DNA of 28,974 nt, from IMG/VR virus record IMGVR_UViG_3300033143_002586, positions 1 through 28,974 of that record; one strand, 5' to 3'. Position numbers and translations under genes: made by a program. Source of the DNA: a virus. The stretch's first letter is position 1. Every line of letters starts with the position of its first letter. The notes beneath the pieces are model-generated. The model was not told where the DNA came from, searched no databases, and saw only the letters and a list, made by a program, of their open reading frames with translations. Below, in pieces: positions 6,896 to 14,358 of this stretch.

Positions 6896-7126
6896 TTATC
6901 CTTTTGGGTTTGCAAACTTCCAAGCGGCTGCATATTGATCTTGTGAGAGAGCATCTTTTTGCTTGTCGCCCGCATCATCTGCGATTTCTTTTATCCAATT
7001 ATCGACTGCTTTAACACCTTCTGTGTTATCGTCTTCGACATATTGAGGTCTTATATTATCCAAAGCTTGTTTAAGTTTAGAACAACCTTTATCATACTCT
7101 TCGTTTAAATATTCTTCAAATTTCAT
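6896..7126 (-). CDS. CTS-tagged small protein
   Basis: A 76-residue protein beginning MKFEEYLNEE (site L-N-E) followed by an acidic, mostly helical body (YDKGCSKLKQALDNIRPQY ... DALSQDQYAAAWKFANPKG). AGGGAGAT precedes the ATG, followed by ATAAA. Predicted to be packaged and trimmed by the prohead protease; no domain recognised. Confidence 0.78.
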   Translation of the reverse strand: MKFEEYLNEEYDKGCSKLKQALDNIRPQYVEDDNTEGVKAVDNWIKEIADDAGDKQKDALSQDQYAAAWKFANPKG

Positions 7127-7140
7127 TTTATATCTCCCTA

Positions 7141-7425
7141 TTATCCTTTATATGCTCTTACAGTTTCTAAATCTGGTTCATCCTTATCATTTACTCCCAG
7201 TGAGATGCCATCACCCTTTTTCCAAAGTTTTTTATTCCACTTACCATTAAGAGGTTTATCTATCATAACTGAATAATCATTATCATCGCTGATTTTCACT
7301 GTTCCTATAAATAATGTTTTTCCATCTCCAGATTGTATAATAACTTTATCCCCATCCTTGAATTTCTTTTTCTTTGGAAAGTCCTCAAGTTTTTTCATCT
7401 CTTCTAAATATTCTTCAAATTTCAT
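7141..7425 (-). CDS. CTS-tagged SH3-like small protein
   Basis: A 94-residue protein beginning MKFEEYLEEM (site L-E-E). The body has FKDGDKVIIQSGDGKTLFIGTVKIS, a pattern of short strands around G-D-x-V and GTV typical of small SH3-like barrels, and ends ETVRAYKG. AAGGAGAT precedes the ATG. Function unknown; packaging is inferred from the tag. Confidence 0.75.
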   Translation of the reverse strand: MKFEEYLEEMKKLEDFPKKKKFKDGDKVIIQSGDGKTLFIGTVKISDDNDYSVMIDKPLNGKWNKKLWKKGDGISLGVNDKDEPDLETVRAYKG

Positions 7426-7436
7426 TTTATATCTCC

Positions 7437-7634
7437 TTAATCGTCTGATCTTAACATTTTATCTAGTTCGTCAGTTGTAACTTTTTTTGATTTTCCTTTA
7501 TCATCTTTAAGTCCAACATCTTTGGAACTTATGGATACTATAACGTATTCCATTCCCTCAAATGTGAATTTATCACCTTTCTTTGGGTTATCTCGCCAGT
7601 CTTTCATTTCGCTTACATACTCTGAAAATTTCAT
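7437..7634 (-). CDS. CTS-tagged small SH3-like protein
   Basis: The start chosen is ATG 7634 because AGGAG lies 8 nt before it and the product then begins MKFSEYVSE like its neighbours; a start at 7703 would overlap the upstream gene. The 65-residue protein has KKGDKFTFEGMEYVIVSIS and GLKDDKGKSKKVTTDEL, again a small beta-rich fold with K-G-D-x-F. Function unknown. Confidence 0.78.
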   Translation of the reverse strand: MKFSEYVSEMKDWRDNPKKGDKFTFEGMEYVIVSISSKDVGLKDDKGKSKKVTTDELDKMLRSDD

Positions 7635-7647
7635 TTTATTTCTCCTA

Positions 7648-7956
7648 TTAAATATCCATTCTGGATTCTCTATGACTTGATTCGGCATCCTTTTTATTAT
7701 CAAGGATTACCAATACTCTTTTTCTATTTACATCCAATACATATGGATTTATAAATAAGAATATATCTTTATTTTTCTTTAATAATTCGTCTGCATCATT
7801 ATCATTAAGAGGTGATACTATATGTACCCCTTCTCTGGCATTTGTTTCTTTCATAGCTTGATCAATAGTTTTTGATCTTAGTTTAGACCATTTCCCCATT
7901 GAATATTGGTATATTGTACCAGTTAATGACTCAGCGATATATTCATTAAATTTCAT
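7648..7956 (-). CDS. CTS-tagged small protein
   Basis: A 102-residue protein beginning MKFNEYIAES (site I-A-E). The body has TIDQAMKETNAREGVHIVSP and IFLFINPYVLDVNRKRVLVIL, an alpha/beta mix; no family recognised. Its ATG overlaps no gene at the 3' side, but its start overlaps the upstream stop by 4 nt. Confidence 0.75.
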   Translation of the reverse strand: MKFNEYIAESLTGTIYQYSMGKWSKLRSKTIDQAMKETNAREGVHIVSPLNDNDADELLKKNKDIFLFINPYVLDVNRKRVLVILDNKKDAESSHRESRMDI

Positions 7957-8147
7957 TTTGATTTTCCTTGCATTAAGGTATTACATTTAGGACATTTATT
8001 TTCCTTACAAGGAACACCTTTTTTATGAGTTACTTCTTCTCCACATTTAGGACATTTACAAATATTTGATCCACCATCTTTTTGTTTTTCTCCACCAACA
8101 CCCATTCCTTTGCCACGTTCTTCTTCTATATATTCTCTAAATTTCAT
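7953..8147 (-). CDS. CTS-tagged zinc-ribbon protein
   Basis: A 64-residue protein: MKFREYIEEE tag (site I-E-E), a Gly/Lys linker, then a zinc ribbon CKCPKCGEEVTHKKGVPC and KCPKCNTLM (CPxCG, H, PC, CPxC). The ribbon starts near residue 30. A packaged metal-binding protein that could bind DNA or protein after injection; that use is inference. It overlaps both neighbours by 4 nt. Confidence 0.8.
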   Translation of the reverse strand: MKFREYIEEERGKGMGVGGEKQKDGGSNICKCPKCGEEVTHKKGVPCKENKCPKCNTLMQGKSK

Positions 8148-8542
8148 TCTGATCCACCCTCCGATTCCATCTTTTTAAGTCTCGAATAATAGTCTTTTAG
8201 TTCGGCCAGATGATCCAATGAAATTCTCTTTGCCATCATAGTGGCGAATGGGGATTTTTTATCCAAATGTTCGTATTCTACTTCTGTTCCCATTTCCAAT
8301 TCTTTTTGATCTACATCTTCTTCTTTGAGACCTTCTTTATTTGCCATACCACCATACATGAATGTGGATATTATTTGGTATGCCATTTTTTCTAAGTCGT
8401 CTGGTTCTATATTATTTTCTTCGGCAAACTTATGAAAATCATCATCAGACTTATAAGGATTATCCTTAAAATAATTTGCTAATTTAATGTTTAATTCAGA
8501 ATTATCTTTTTCTTCTTCTTTTATATATTCATTAAATTTCAT
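8144..8542 (-). CDS. CTS-tagged protein with DUF5661-like domain
   Basis: A 132-residue protein: MKFNEYIKEE tag (site I-K-E), a helical middle part (KLANYFKDNPYKSDDDFHKF) and a C-terminal domain VDQKELEMGTEVEYEH followed by ISLDHLAELKDYYSRLKKME. The EMGxEVExEH...IALDHLAE..DYY..L pattern is known from uncharacterised phage and bacterial proteins, which I associate with DUF5661 from memory. Likely packaged; role unknown. Confidence 0.78.
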   Translation of the reverse strand: MKFNEYIKEEEKDNSELNIKLANYFKDNPYKSDDDFHKFAEENNIEPDDLEKMAYQIISTFMYGGMANKEGLKEEDVDQKELEMGTEVEYEHLDKKSPFATMMAKRISLDHLAELKDYYSRLKKMESEGGSE

Positions 8543-8766
8543 GCGTATGAACTTCCTACTTTATAAATTGGTATAAATGCTATATTACTGTTTTGTTTAC
8601 CTTTTCCTATTCTAGCTTTGTCAATAATACCAAGAGAAATACTAGAACCTTTGCCAGGTTCTTGAGTTCTAACAATCATATTATCATCAAACTTATTAAG
8701 AGCATTTTTTAATTCTTTGACTGTTATTTCATCAGCCCCTTCTTTTATATATTCGTTGAATTTCAT
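8539..8766 (-). CDS. CTS-tagged small protein
   Basis: A 75-residue protein beginning MKFNEYIKEG (site I-K-E). The body EITVKELKNALNKFDDNMIV followed by short strands resembles a small alpha/beta fold seen in many short phage proteins. No function. The ATG overlaps the upstream stop by 4 nt. Confidence 0.75.
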   Translation of the reverse strand: MKFNEYIKEGADEITVKELKNALNKFDDNMIVRTQEPGKGSSISLGIIDKARIGKGKQNSNIAFIPIYKVGSSYA

Positions 8767-9008
8767 TTTACCCTCTTTAGTTTAAATCCAGCACCAATTG
8801 CCATTTCCTTACCAGCTGCTAATTTTATAATATTATCTATTTCTTTTGGTGTAAGAGGCTCAACATCATCGGCAGTATTGACTTCAACAAAATCAACAAT
8901 ATCTACCAGCTCGCCGTCTAACTCGAATTGTTTGCCCTTACTTTCTGTTGATACTTTTTTTAAGTAGAGTTTCATATCTTTTTCTTTTATATATTCTGAG
9001 AATTTCAT
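8763..9008 (-). CDS. CTS-tagged small protein
   Basis: An 81-residue protein beginning MKFSEYIKEKDM (site I-K-E). The body is alpha/beta with LTPKEIDNIIKLAAGKEMA and a basic C-terminus GFKLKRVK. A second Met at residue 12 could be the start of the untagged ancestor. Overlaps both neighbours. Function unknown. Confidence 0.75.
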   Translation of the reverse strand: MKFSEYIKEKDMKLYLKKVSTESKGKQFELDGELVDIVDFVEVNTADDVEPLTPKEIDNIIKLAAGKEMAIGAGFKLKRVK

Positions 9009-9172
9009 TTTGTTTTCTCCTTAGACCATTCATTTTTAATCTCGCTAAAGAATTTCTTTTTCTCTTCAGCGTTTAATGATGCAGGAGATTTAACACCAAA
9101 CTTTTTTAATTTGGCCATAAAAAAATCATAGTATTTGGTTTGTTCTTCTAGTTTGTCTTTAAATGATTTCAT
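9005..9172 (-). CDS. CTS-like small protein with KFGVKSPASL module
   Basis: A 55-residue protein: MKSFKDKLEEQ (a diverged tag, L-E-E) then FFMAKLKKFGVKSPASL and EEKKKFFSEIKNEWSKEK. It is a clear paralogue of the product of 6710-6889. The stop overlaps the next ATG, with AAGGAG in the last codons. Function unknown. Confidence 0.75.
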   Translation of the reverse strand: MKSFKDKLEEQTKYYDFFMAKLKKFGVKSPASLNAEEKKKFFSEIKNEWSKEKTK

Positions 9173-9459
9173 GATTGTACGCCTTTTAATAAAGTTTCCG
9201 CCAATTTCTTTGCTTTATTCTTATCATGTGTTATTAATTCAATATCACCACCAGCAAGTCCGCCTCTAGCTTGCAGTATCATATCAAATACATCAGCATC
9301 AAATAATATATCTCCCAATTCAGAGTTTTTTGAAGCTTTTGTTACAACCCAGAATTTACCCATATCATCTTTGCCTTTAAATCCTAATGTTCTGGCACCA
9401 TTCAGTTCATTAATAACCTTCATGGTAGTATTCTCTTTTAAGTATTTTTGAAAACTCAT
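9169..9459 (-). CDS. CTS-tagged small protein
   Basis: A 96-residue protein beginning MSFQKYLKENTT (site L-K-E), with a second Met at residue 13. The body (KVINELNGARTLGFKGK ... GGDIELITHDKNKAKKLAETLL) is alpha/beta. No family recognised; its stop overlaps the next ATG by 4 nt. Confidence 0.75.
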   Translation of the reverse strand: MSFQKYLKENTTMKVINELNGARTLGFKGKDDMGKFWVVTKASKNSELGDILFDADVFDMILQARGGLAGGDIELITHDKNKAKKLAETLLKGVQS

Positions 9460-9460
9460 T

Positions 9461-9727
9461 TTATTCCCCTATATTATTCTTGCCGATTAATTTTACGGCA
9501 TCATCATATTTTTTATCATCAACTTCAAGATAATAATAGAAGTCTCCCTTTTTATAATCACCTTGTTTTAGTTTGCCTATTGACTCTAATTTTTTGTATA
9601 TCTTGGACAGTAGATCCGTATCTGTATTGAATTTAATAGTTTTCATTTCATTGATTTCTTTTTTATTAAATCCTTCCATCATTTCAACTTCTTCTTCTGA
9701 TAATAAATCTTTAAGTAAAATTCCCAT
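9461..9727 (-). CDS. Small late protein with diverged CTS
   Basis: An 88-residue protein beginning MGILLKDLLSEEEVEMMEG; L-S-E at residues 9-11 could be a protease site, but the tag is less typical. The rest (MKTIKFNTDTDLLSKIYKKL ... KKYDDAVKLIGKNN) looks like a small ferredoxin-type alpha/beta fold. A GATAAATA late-promoter-like octamer lies at 9747-9754. Confidence 0.72.
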   Translation of the reverse strand: MGILLKDLLSEEEVEMMEGFNKKEINEMKTIKFNTDTDLLSKIYKKLESIGKLKQGDYKKGDFYYYLEVDDKKYDDAVKLIGKNNIGE

Positions 9728-9746
9728 ATTTTATTCCTTGTATTAC

Positions 9747-9754
9747 TATTTATC
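9747..9754 (-). promoter_or_regulatory. Possible late promoter (GATAAATA)
   Basis: The minus strand reads GATAAATA, one base off the late consensus, 20 nt before the ATG at 9727 and in a short intergenic gap. The position is right; the mismatch lowers confidence. Confidence 0.4.
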
Positions 9755-9759
9755 TTATT

Positions 9760-10872
9760 TTATAGAGTTAAGACGTATTTTAATAACTCCGTTGAAACAT
9801 CAACACCAGAAGCTTTATCTATTCCAGTAGTTCCTGGGCAACTATTAACTTCTATGACAATTGGTTTTCCTTTAACAACAAAATGATCTACACCAGAGTA
9901 ATTTGCTTTAACAGCATGGTGGGATCTAAGTACAATTTCTTTTTCTTCATCATTTAATTCATATTTTTCGGCTTCTGCGCCTAATGTTATATTGCTTCTA
10001 AAATCTCCCTTTATCTTGTTCCTTCTTATAGATGCTACTATTTTACCATTTATAACGAATGTTCTAACGTCAAAATCAATTTTATGATATGGTTGGATAA
10101 GAACATCGTTGGCGTCTGATAACCAAATAGATTGTAAAATAGATGGTAATTGTTCGGGACTCTCAACTTTAACAACGCCTTTACCCAGTGATCCTCTAAC
10201 AGTTTTTACAATAACTGGAAATTTATTTCCAATTTTTTTCATCGCTGGTATTATTGAATCTTCATCTGATACCATGACGCTTTCTGGCGTTGGTATACCA
10301 TTTTCTTTTAACTTTTGAAATGTTTTATATTTAGATCCACATATTTTTATTGTTTCTTTTTGATTAACTACTGGTATCCCATTCTCTATTAAGAAATCAT
10401 AAAATGCTTCACGACCTGCTGTTAATTCTTGTCTAACCAATACTTTAACCTTTTTTGGATCTAGTATTAGTTTTTGTGGTTCTTCAAATCTATTATTTTT
10501 TATAAAAATATTTCCGTCTTTTTGTAATTCATAATAAACATTATCTAAAAATATAACATGAGCGGTTATACCCATTTTTTTTAATATTTTTAAATATTTA
10601 TTTTCATCTTTTCCAATACGATCTAAATTATCAATATTTTTAGCTTCAGTGGCGCTAGTAGCTATAATTACTATTTTTTCTTCTTGTTCTTTTAGATAAT
10701 TTTTAAATCCTTTCATATGATTACTCTCAATTTTTAAAATCTTTTTTAATGTTCCAACAATAGCGGCATAGTCTTCGCCATATTGTTTTTTTAAATCCTT
10801 CCAATGTTTTTCGACGACTGCTGGAGACTTACCTGATTGACGACTAAAAGCTTTAATTACAGATGATGGCAT
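9760..10872 (-). CDS. ATP-grasp (RimK-like) ligase with internal CTS
   Basis: This 370-residue protein has three parts. Residues 1-50 are a short helical domain (AFSRQSGKSPAVVEKHWKDL), a type seen in T4-like phage head proteins. At 53-62 lies MKGFKNYLKE, a typical CTS with L-K-E. From 66 on is an ATP-grasp ligase: the glycine-rich loop VKTVRGSLGKGVVK at 222-235, YSGVDHFVV (D329) and VIEVNSCPG (E341, N343) for ATP and metal. RimK-type enzymes ligate an amino acid to a protein or small carboxylate; the substrate here is unknown. AGGA precedes ATG 10872, and a GAGAG site also precedes the internal ATG 10716, so a short form starting at the CTS is possible. Confidence 0.85.
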   Translation of the reverse strand: MPSSVIKAFSRQSGKSPAVVEKHWKDLKKQYGEDYAAIVGTLKKILKIESNHMKGFKNYLKEQEEKIVIIATSATEAKNIDNLDRIGKDENKYLKILKKMGITAHVIFLDNVYYELQKDGNIFIKNNRFEEPQKLILDPKKVKVLVRQELTAGREAFYDFLIENGIPVVNQKETIKICGSKYKTFQKLKENGIPTPESVMVSDEDSIIPAMKKIGNKFPVIVKTVRGSLGKGVVKVESPEQLPSILQSIWLSDANDVLIQPYHKIDFDVRTFVINGKIVASIRRNKIKGDFRSNITLGAEAEKYELNDEEKEIVLRSHHAVKANYSGVDHFVVKGKPIVIEVNSCPGTTGIDKASGVDVSTELLKYVLTL

Positions 10873-10875
10873 ATG

Positions 10876-11187
10876 TTATTTTCCTATTAATAGTTTTTTC
10901 CAGTCTGGTTTCTTATACTTTCTATCAAAATTATCAAAAAAATCACTAGCTAAAAATGCATTAACAAAACCTATTTTGTCTTTTGTAGTCTTAATAGGTT
11001 TTAAAATATTTCCATATTTGTCTTTATGTTTCTGGCCATCCATGAAAGCCCTCATCCAGTTTACAAATTCTTCTAATGAATGTCCGTGCAATTCTTCTTC
11101 TACATCAAAAAATCCATTTGGTATTGCCATTTTATAATCGTGAATATATGGTACTTCAGAAATATATTCTTTGAATTTTATTTTCAT
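10876..11187 (-). CDS. CTS-tagged small protein
   Basis: A 103-residue protein beginning MKIKFKEYISEV (site I-S-E). The body has HGHSLEEFVNWMRAFMDG and FVNAFLASDFFDNFDRKYKKPDW, mostly helical. It ends in a TAA inside the ribosome binding region of the ATP-grasp gene. Function unknown; the tag suggests packaging. Confidence 0.75.
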   Translation of the reverse strand: MKIKFKEYISEVPYIHDYKMAIPNGFFDVEEELHGHSLEEFVNWMRAFMDGQKHKDKYGNILKPIKTTKDKIGFVNAFLASDFFDNFDRKYKKPDWKKLLIGK

Positions 11188-11501
11188 TTTTTATGTCCGT
11201 AACATAATAATAAATTACTATTCGATTTATCACCTTTTGATATTTCTTCTTGGATTATTCCAGTAAACTTTTTACACCTTAACCATTGAATAGCATTCCA
11301 TTCATTGGTTTGTGTTCTTATCATCCTTATAATATTTTCAGAATGATCTTTTTGAGTCTTTGTTAGGGGTTCTCGCTCAATTAATAATATGTCTTCTGGT
11401 TTTGCGTTCACTAAAATATTCCATTGTTCTAATATTTCTTTCTTAATTTCGTCAATATCATTTAAAAGAAAATTCTTAAATGATATTCTATTTTTTTCCA
11501 A
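11184..11501 (-). CDS. Small late protein with degenerate CTS
   Basis: A 105-residue protein beginning MEKNRISFKNFLLNDIDEI; SFKNFLLND keeps the CTS pattern but lacks the final Glu, so cleavage is doubtful. The rest is helical with IIRMIRTQTNEWNAIQWLR. It overlaps the next ATG by 4 nt. No family recognised. Confidence 0.7.
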   Translation of the reverse strand: MEKNRISFKNFLLNDIDEIKKEILEQWNILVNAKPEDILLIEREPLTKTQKDHSENIIRMIRTQTNEWNAIQWLRCKKFTGIIQEEISKGDKSNSNLLLCYGHKK

Positions 11502-11515
11502 TTCTGTATTTTAAA

Positions 11516-11773
11516 TTATTTCCAGATAGGAATAATTTCTGTATCAGCATGGAATGTAACACTACTGGCACCAATATCTTTATTTTCCCAGCTAGCCAAT
11601 TCAGTCTCAAATTCATCGACTTCTTTTGCGCTGATTTTTTTACCTTCAATATACTTATTCAAATTTTTAATAAAATCTTTTATGGCTATTTTTTTACCCA
11701 TAAATTGTTTTTTAAATTTGAATGATTTTGTATTATACCTGATACCTTCTTCTAAATATTGCTCGAACAACAT
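11516..11773 (-). CDS. CTS-tagged small protein, first of the cargo run
   Basis: An 85-residue protein beginning MLFEQYLEEG (site L-E-E), then a basic and helical body (KDFIKNLNKYIEGKKIS) and FHADTEIIPIWK at the end. A perfect late promoter lies at 11809-11816, 36 nt before the ATG, so it heads the late transcript through the cargo genes. Function unknown. Confidence 0.76.
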   Translation of the reverse strand: MLFEQYLEEGIRYNTKSFKFKKQFMGKKIAIKDFIKNLNKYIEGKKISAKEVDEFETELASWENKDIGASSVTFHADTEIIPIWK

Positions 11774-11808
11774 ATTATGCCCCTAAAATTTATTTGTTAT
11801 TATAATAT

Positions 11809-11816
11809 TATTTATA
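11809..11816 (-). promoter_or_regulatory. T4-type late promoter
   Basis: TATAAATA on the minus strand, overlapping the sequence between the gp16 stop (11818) and the first cargo gene (11773). It would drive the run of CTS-tagged genes. Confidence 0.75.
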
Positions 11817-11817
11817 C

Positions 11818-12295
11818 CTATTGTTTATCATTTTTCATATCAATAGCATTAAGTACGTCACGCATATCCCCTGATAATATAATATTATTCTGTGTTAAAT
11901 GTTTGGGGTCAATGGCTTTTGGATCGTCTTTTTTAAATAAATCTGAGTTAGTCTGTCTTATCTCTCTTTGCATTTCTAATAATGTTTTTCCTAGTGCTGA
12001 TACTGCCTCTACATCACGGCTCTTGCCAAAGTTGATGGCATTATCAGAATGACTTTGCAATACATCTTCTAGTTTGGTATAGGATACTTCCAATCTAGTC
12101 CTACCTTTTAATAATTCACTTTCTATATTATCTTTTGATGTTAATTGCATTTTCTATATTATCTTTTGATGTTAATTGCATGTCATCATACCCTTTGGGT
12201 ATTGGCAATGATGGTTTTCTAGTCTCAACAATTTCTTGTTTTTCTTTTATACCAATTATTTGGTCTAAATGTTCTGTCATCGTTTCTGTATTCAT
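11818..12295 (-). pseudogene. 16: Terminase small subunit (T4 gp16-like) split by a 31-bp duplication
   Basis: Two open frames cover this gene. The first, 12128-12295 (MNTETMTEHLDQIIGIKEKQ...), has AGGA before its ATG and ends 10 codons into a second repeat copy. The second, 11818-12150, starts MQLTSKDNIE inside that copy and continues with a coiled-coil core (RTRLEVSYTKLEDVLQSHSD ... LGKTLLEMQREIRQTNSDL) typical of gp16. Removing one copy of the repeat joins them into one frame of about 148 residues, close to T4 gp16 (164). gp16 forms the DNA-recognising ring that works with gp17. Re-initiation at ATG 12150 could still give a core protein. Confidence 0.85.
12120..12181. repeat. Exact 31-bp tandem duplication inside gp16
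   Basis: Positions 12120-12150 and 12151-12181 are identical over 31 bases. On the minus strand each unit begins ATGCAATTAACATC and ends ATATAGAAA. Because 31 is not a multiple of 3, the second copy shifts the frame and stops the first ORF at 12128. Confidence 0.95.
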
Positions 12296-12304
12296 AATAA
12301 AATC

Positions 12305-13138
12305 CTATGCATTATCAGTTCCTACATATGTTGTTTTTGTCTCTCTTGGTTCATATCCAGTTGAATCTGGATCATCATCTCCAGTAAATTCGGTATCTAA
12401 TAGATAATTTTCAAAAATTACATCATTCTCATTTTCAAAATCAATATCAATATATCTAATCAATACATTTCCAGCACCAGACCCAGGACCGGCCGACCCT
12501 GTATTTTTATCATCACCCTCTTTAAAATCTATTGTACTATTAGAACCATATATCCACCCTTTTACCATAAATGATAATGTAGCAGTAAATGTTTGTTCGT
12601 CTTCTTGTCCTATATCAGAGTCTTGTAATGATATTGGAGTGGATGTCAATTCCATACACAAGTCTCGTTGTATTTCTGTACCATCATAAAATTTAAAATC
12701 TATTAAAGGATAATATCTGGATTTTCTATAAAATGGAACTATTTGTTCTAACAGATCAAATAATTGGGACTCTCTTTCGGCTATCAAAGCCACATCAATA
12801 GTATAATTATACGGCACTGGGTTGAATACAAATTGTCCTTCATTTACAATTTTTGTGAATGGAGTTAATATTCTATTCTCGTCCAAATCCATTGATGTTA
12901 TATTCATTCCTATTGCTGGCAGTGATATTCTAGTTGTGTTTGCATCAGCAGCCAGTTTTGTTGCTCGAGCAATTAGTTTTTCTGATGATGAAATATATAC
13001 AGGAACTGTTACATCTTTAAAATCTTTTGATCTTTTAGATTTTCTTTGTGCCGTTTTAATATCAGAAAATGTATCTGCCATAGCAATAAGAATTTTCTTA
13101 GTAGAGTTCGATCTATAAATTACATTAGTTGTTGCCAT
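12305..13138 (-). CDS. 15: Tail sheath stabilizer / tail completion protein (T4 gp15-like)
   Basis: A 277-residue protein. ATG 13138 is chosen over the GTG one codon earlier because it overlaps the upstream TGA and has AAGG 7 nt before it. Key segments are GMNITSMDLDENRILTPFTK, FVFNPVPYNYTIDVALIAER, QIVPFYRKSRYYPLIDFKFY and a C-terminal strand-rich part (TATLSFMVKGWIYG). These match T4-type gp15, the hexamer that caps the tail tube/sheath and joins the neck. The position next to gp14 and gp16 agrees with T4 order. The C-terminus is acidic and longer than the core needs. Confidence 0.88.
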   Translation of the reverse strand: MATTNVIYRSNSTKKILIAMADTFSDIKTAQRKSKRSKDFKDVTVPVYISSSEKLIARATKLAADANTTRISLPAIGMNITSMDLDENRILTPFTKIVNEGQFVFNPVPYNYTIDVALIAERESQLFDLLEQIVPFYRKSRYYPLIDFKFYDGTEIQRDLCMELTSTPISLQDSDIGQEDEQTFTATLSFMVKGWIYGSNSTIDFKEGDDKNTGSAGPGSGAGNVLIRYIDIDFENENDVIFENYLLDTEFTGDDDPDSTGYEPRETKTTYVGTDNA

Positions 13139-14352
13139 CACTTGCCCTTAATTCTAAAATACATATATTGTACATTTTCCCCAGAATTTGATATTTCTTC
13201 TACGGCACGGGTGAACCGGTATTTGGTTTTGTTTTCTATTAATTTTGCAAATGTTTTATATAGTCGTCGTCTGCTTTGTTCTTTGGCTCCTAGAGCGAAT
13301 GATGTAGGTTTCTTTTTCTTTAAGAATTCAAATAGGATATCTTTAACTGTAGAGAATGCTGTAAACTGCATTTTATCATCATTGATCAGTTTTTGTGTTC
13401 CTTTATGCCCTTTGGTCTGTATTCTATTAAATTCTACTATCCATGTTGTAACGCCACCTTCTGATATTCTATATAAGTCGGTATAAAATCTAACTGTATT
13501 CTCTTCTTTAGTTATTTCAAATTTTGCTTTCCATTGGTATTGTTCTTTCTTAATCCAATTCCATTTTGCTGGTTTATCGAAGATTTCTGTTAAGTAATTC
13601 TTAAATGTTTTTTCTTCATTCTCTTGTTGTGTAAAAGCTTTATATTCTGCATAGGAATCAAATCCAGCTTTTTTTGCAATGTCCATTTGTTTCTTACTAC
13701 CAAATCCTTTTACCTTATCTAAGAATGCTTTTTTAGCAATTGGATTCATTAGATGTATTGCTTGTAAATTGTGTTTTACAGATTTCATTTCTTTTGATTT
13801 TTCATATGTGCCGATATTAAGGGAATGTCCTTTTCCATCATCTTTAGATAAATCTAAATTCCAATTATCTTTTATATTTATCCCCTTTTTAGCAATGTCT
13901 TTTTTAAATTTTAACCAATCCTCTTTACTTTTTGGATAATGCCAAAAAGATACAATGCCTGGATTTTTCCATATCCTACCAGCATACCCAAATCCTGTTC
14001 TAGCAACAAATGTCATAGTTGTTTCATACATTTCTCTATTTTCAGCAATCTTTTTTGCGCCCGTAAATTGTAAATTTTTTAATGATTTAAACCCTAAAGT
14101 AGGACTATAGTCTACTATATCTTTAACATTTTTATGGGCTGTTTCTAAAAACAGTTTTATATTTTTTTCTGTCCATTGTTCGTCTGGAATATTTCTTATT
14201 AATATACCGTGAGTTATTCCCTTTGATGAAATAATCATATCACCTCCAAAATAACCAAAGGTCATTCCCTTTTGCCATCCGGCCATTTCTCCAGTTGATA
14301 ATATATATCTATCTGGATTTTCTTTTAAATATTGTTTGAATTTTATTTTCAT
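13138..14352 (-). CDS. CTS-tagged two-module protein with an internal CTS
   Basis: This 404-residue protein begins MKIKFKQYLKEN (site L-K-E near residues 9-11). Module 1 (about 12-245) ends with a short helical repeat DIAKKAGFDSYAEYKAF. At 247-256 lies EKTFKNYLTE, a second CTS-like segment, followed by IFDKPAKWNW and a module with FYTDLYRISE, FTAFSTVKDILFEF and AKEQSRRRLYKTFAKL. A module of that second kind (xxFDKPxxW start) often stands alone with its own CTS in T4-like phages (from memory). So the gene looks like a fusion of two cargo proteins that the prohead protease could cut apart. Its activity is unknown. Confidence 0.78.
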   Translation of the reverse strand: MKIKFKQYLKENPDRYILSTGEMAGWQKGMTFGYFGGDMIISSKGITHGILIRNIPDEQWTEKNIKLFLETAHKNVKDIVDYSPTLGFKSLKNLQFTGAKKIAENREMYETTMTFVARTGFGYAGRIWKNPGIVSFWHYPKSKEDWLKFKKDIAKKGINIKDNWNLDLSKDDGKGHSLNIGTYEKSKEMKSVKHNLQAIHLMNPIAKKAFLDKVKGFGSKKQMDIAKKAGFDSYAEYKAFTQQENEEKTFKNYLTEIFDKPAKWNWIKKEQYQWKAKFEITKEENTVRFYTDLYRISEGGVTTWIVEFNRIQTKGHKGTQKLINDDKMQFTAFSTVKDILFEFLKKKKPTSFALGAKEQSRRRLYKTFAKLIENKTKYRFTRAVEEISNSGENVQYMYFRIKGK

Positions 14353-14358
14353 AATATT

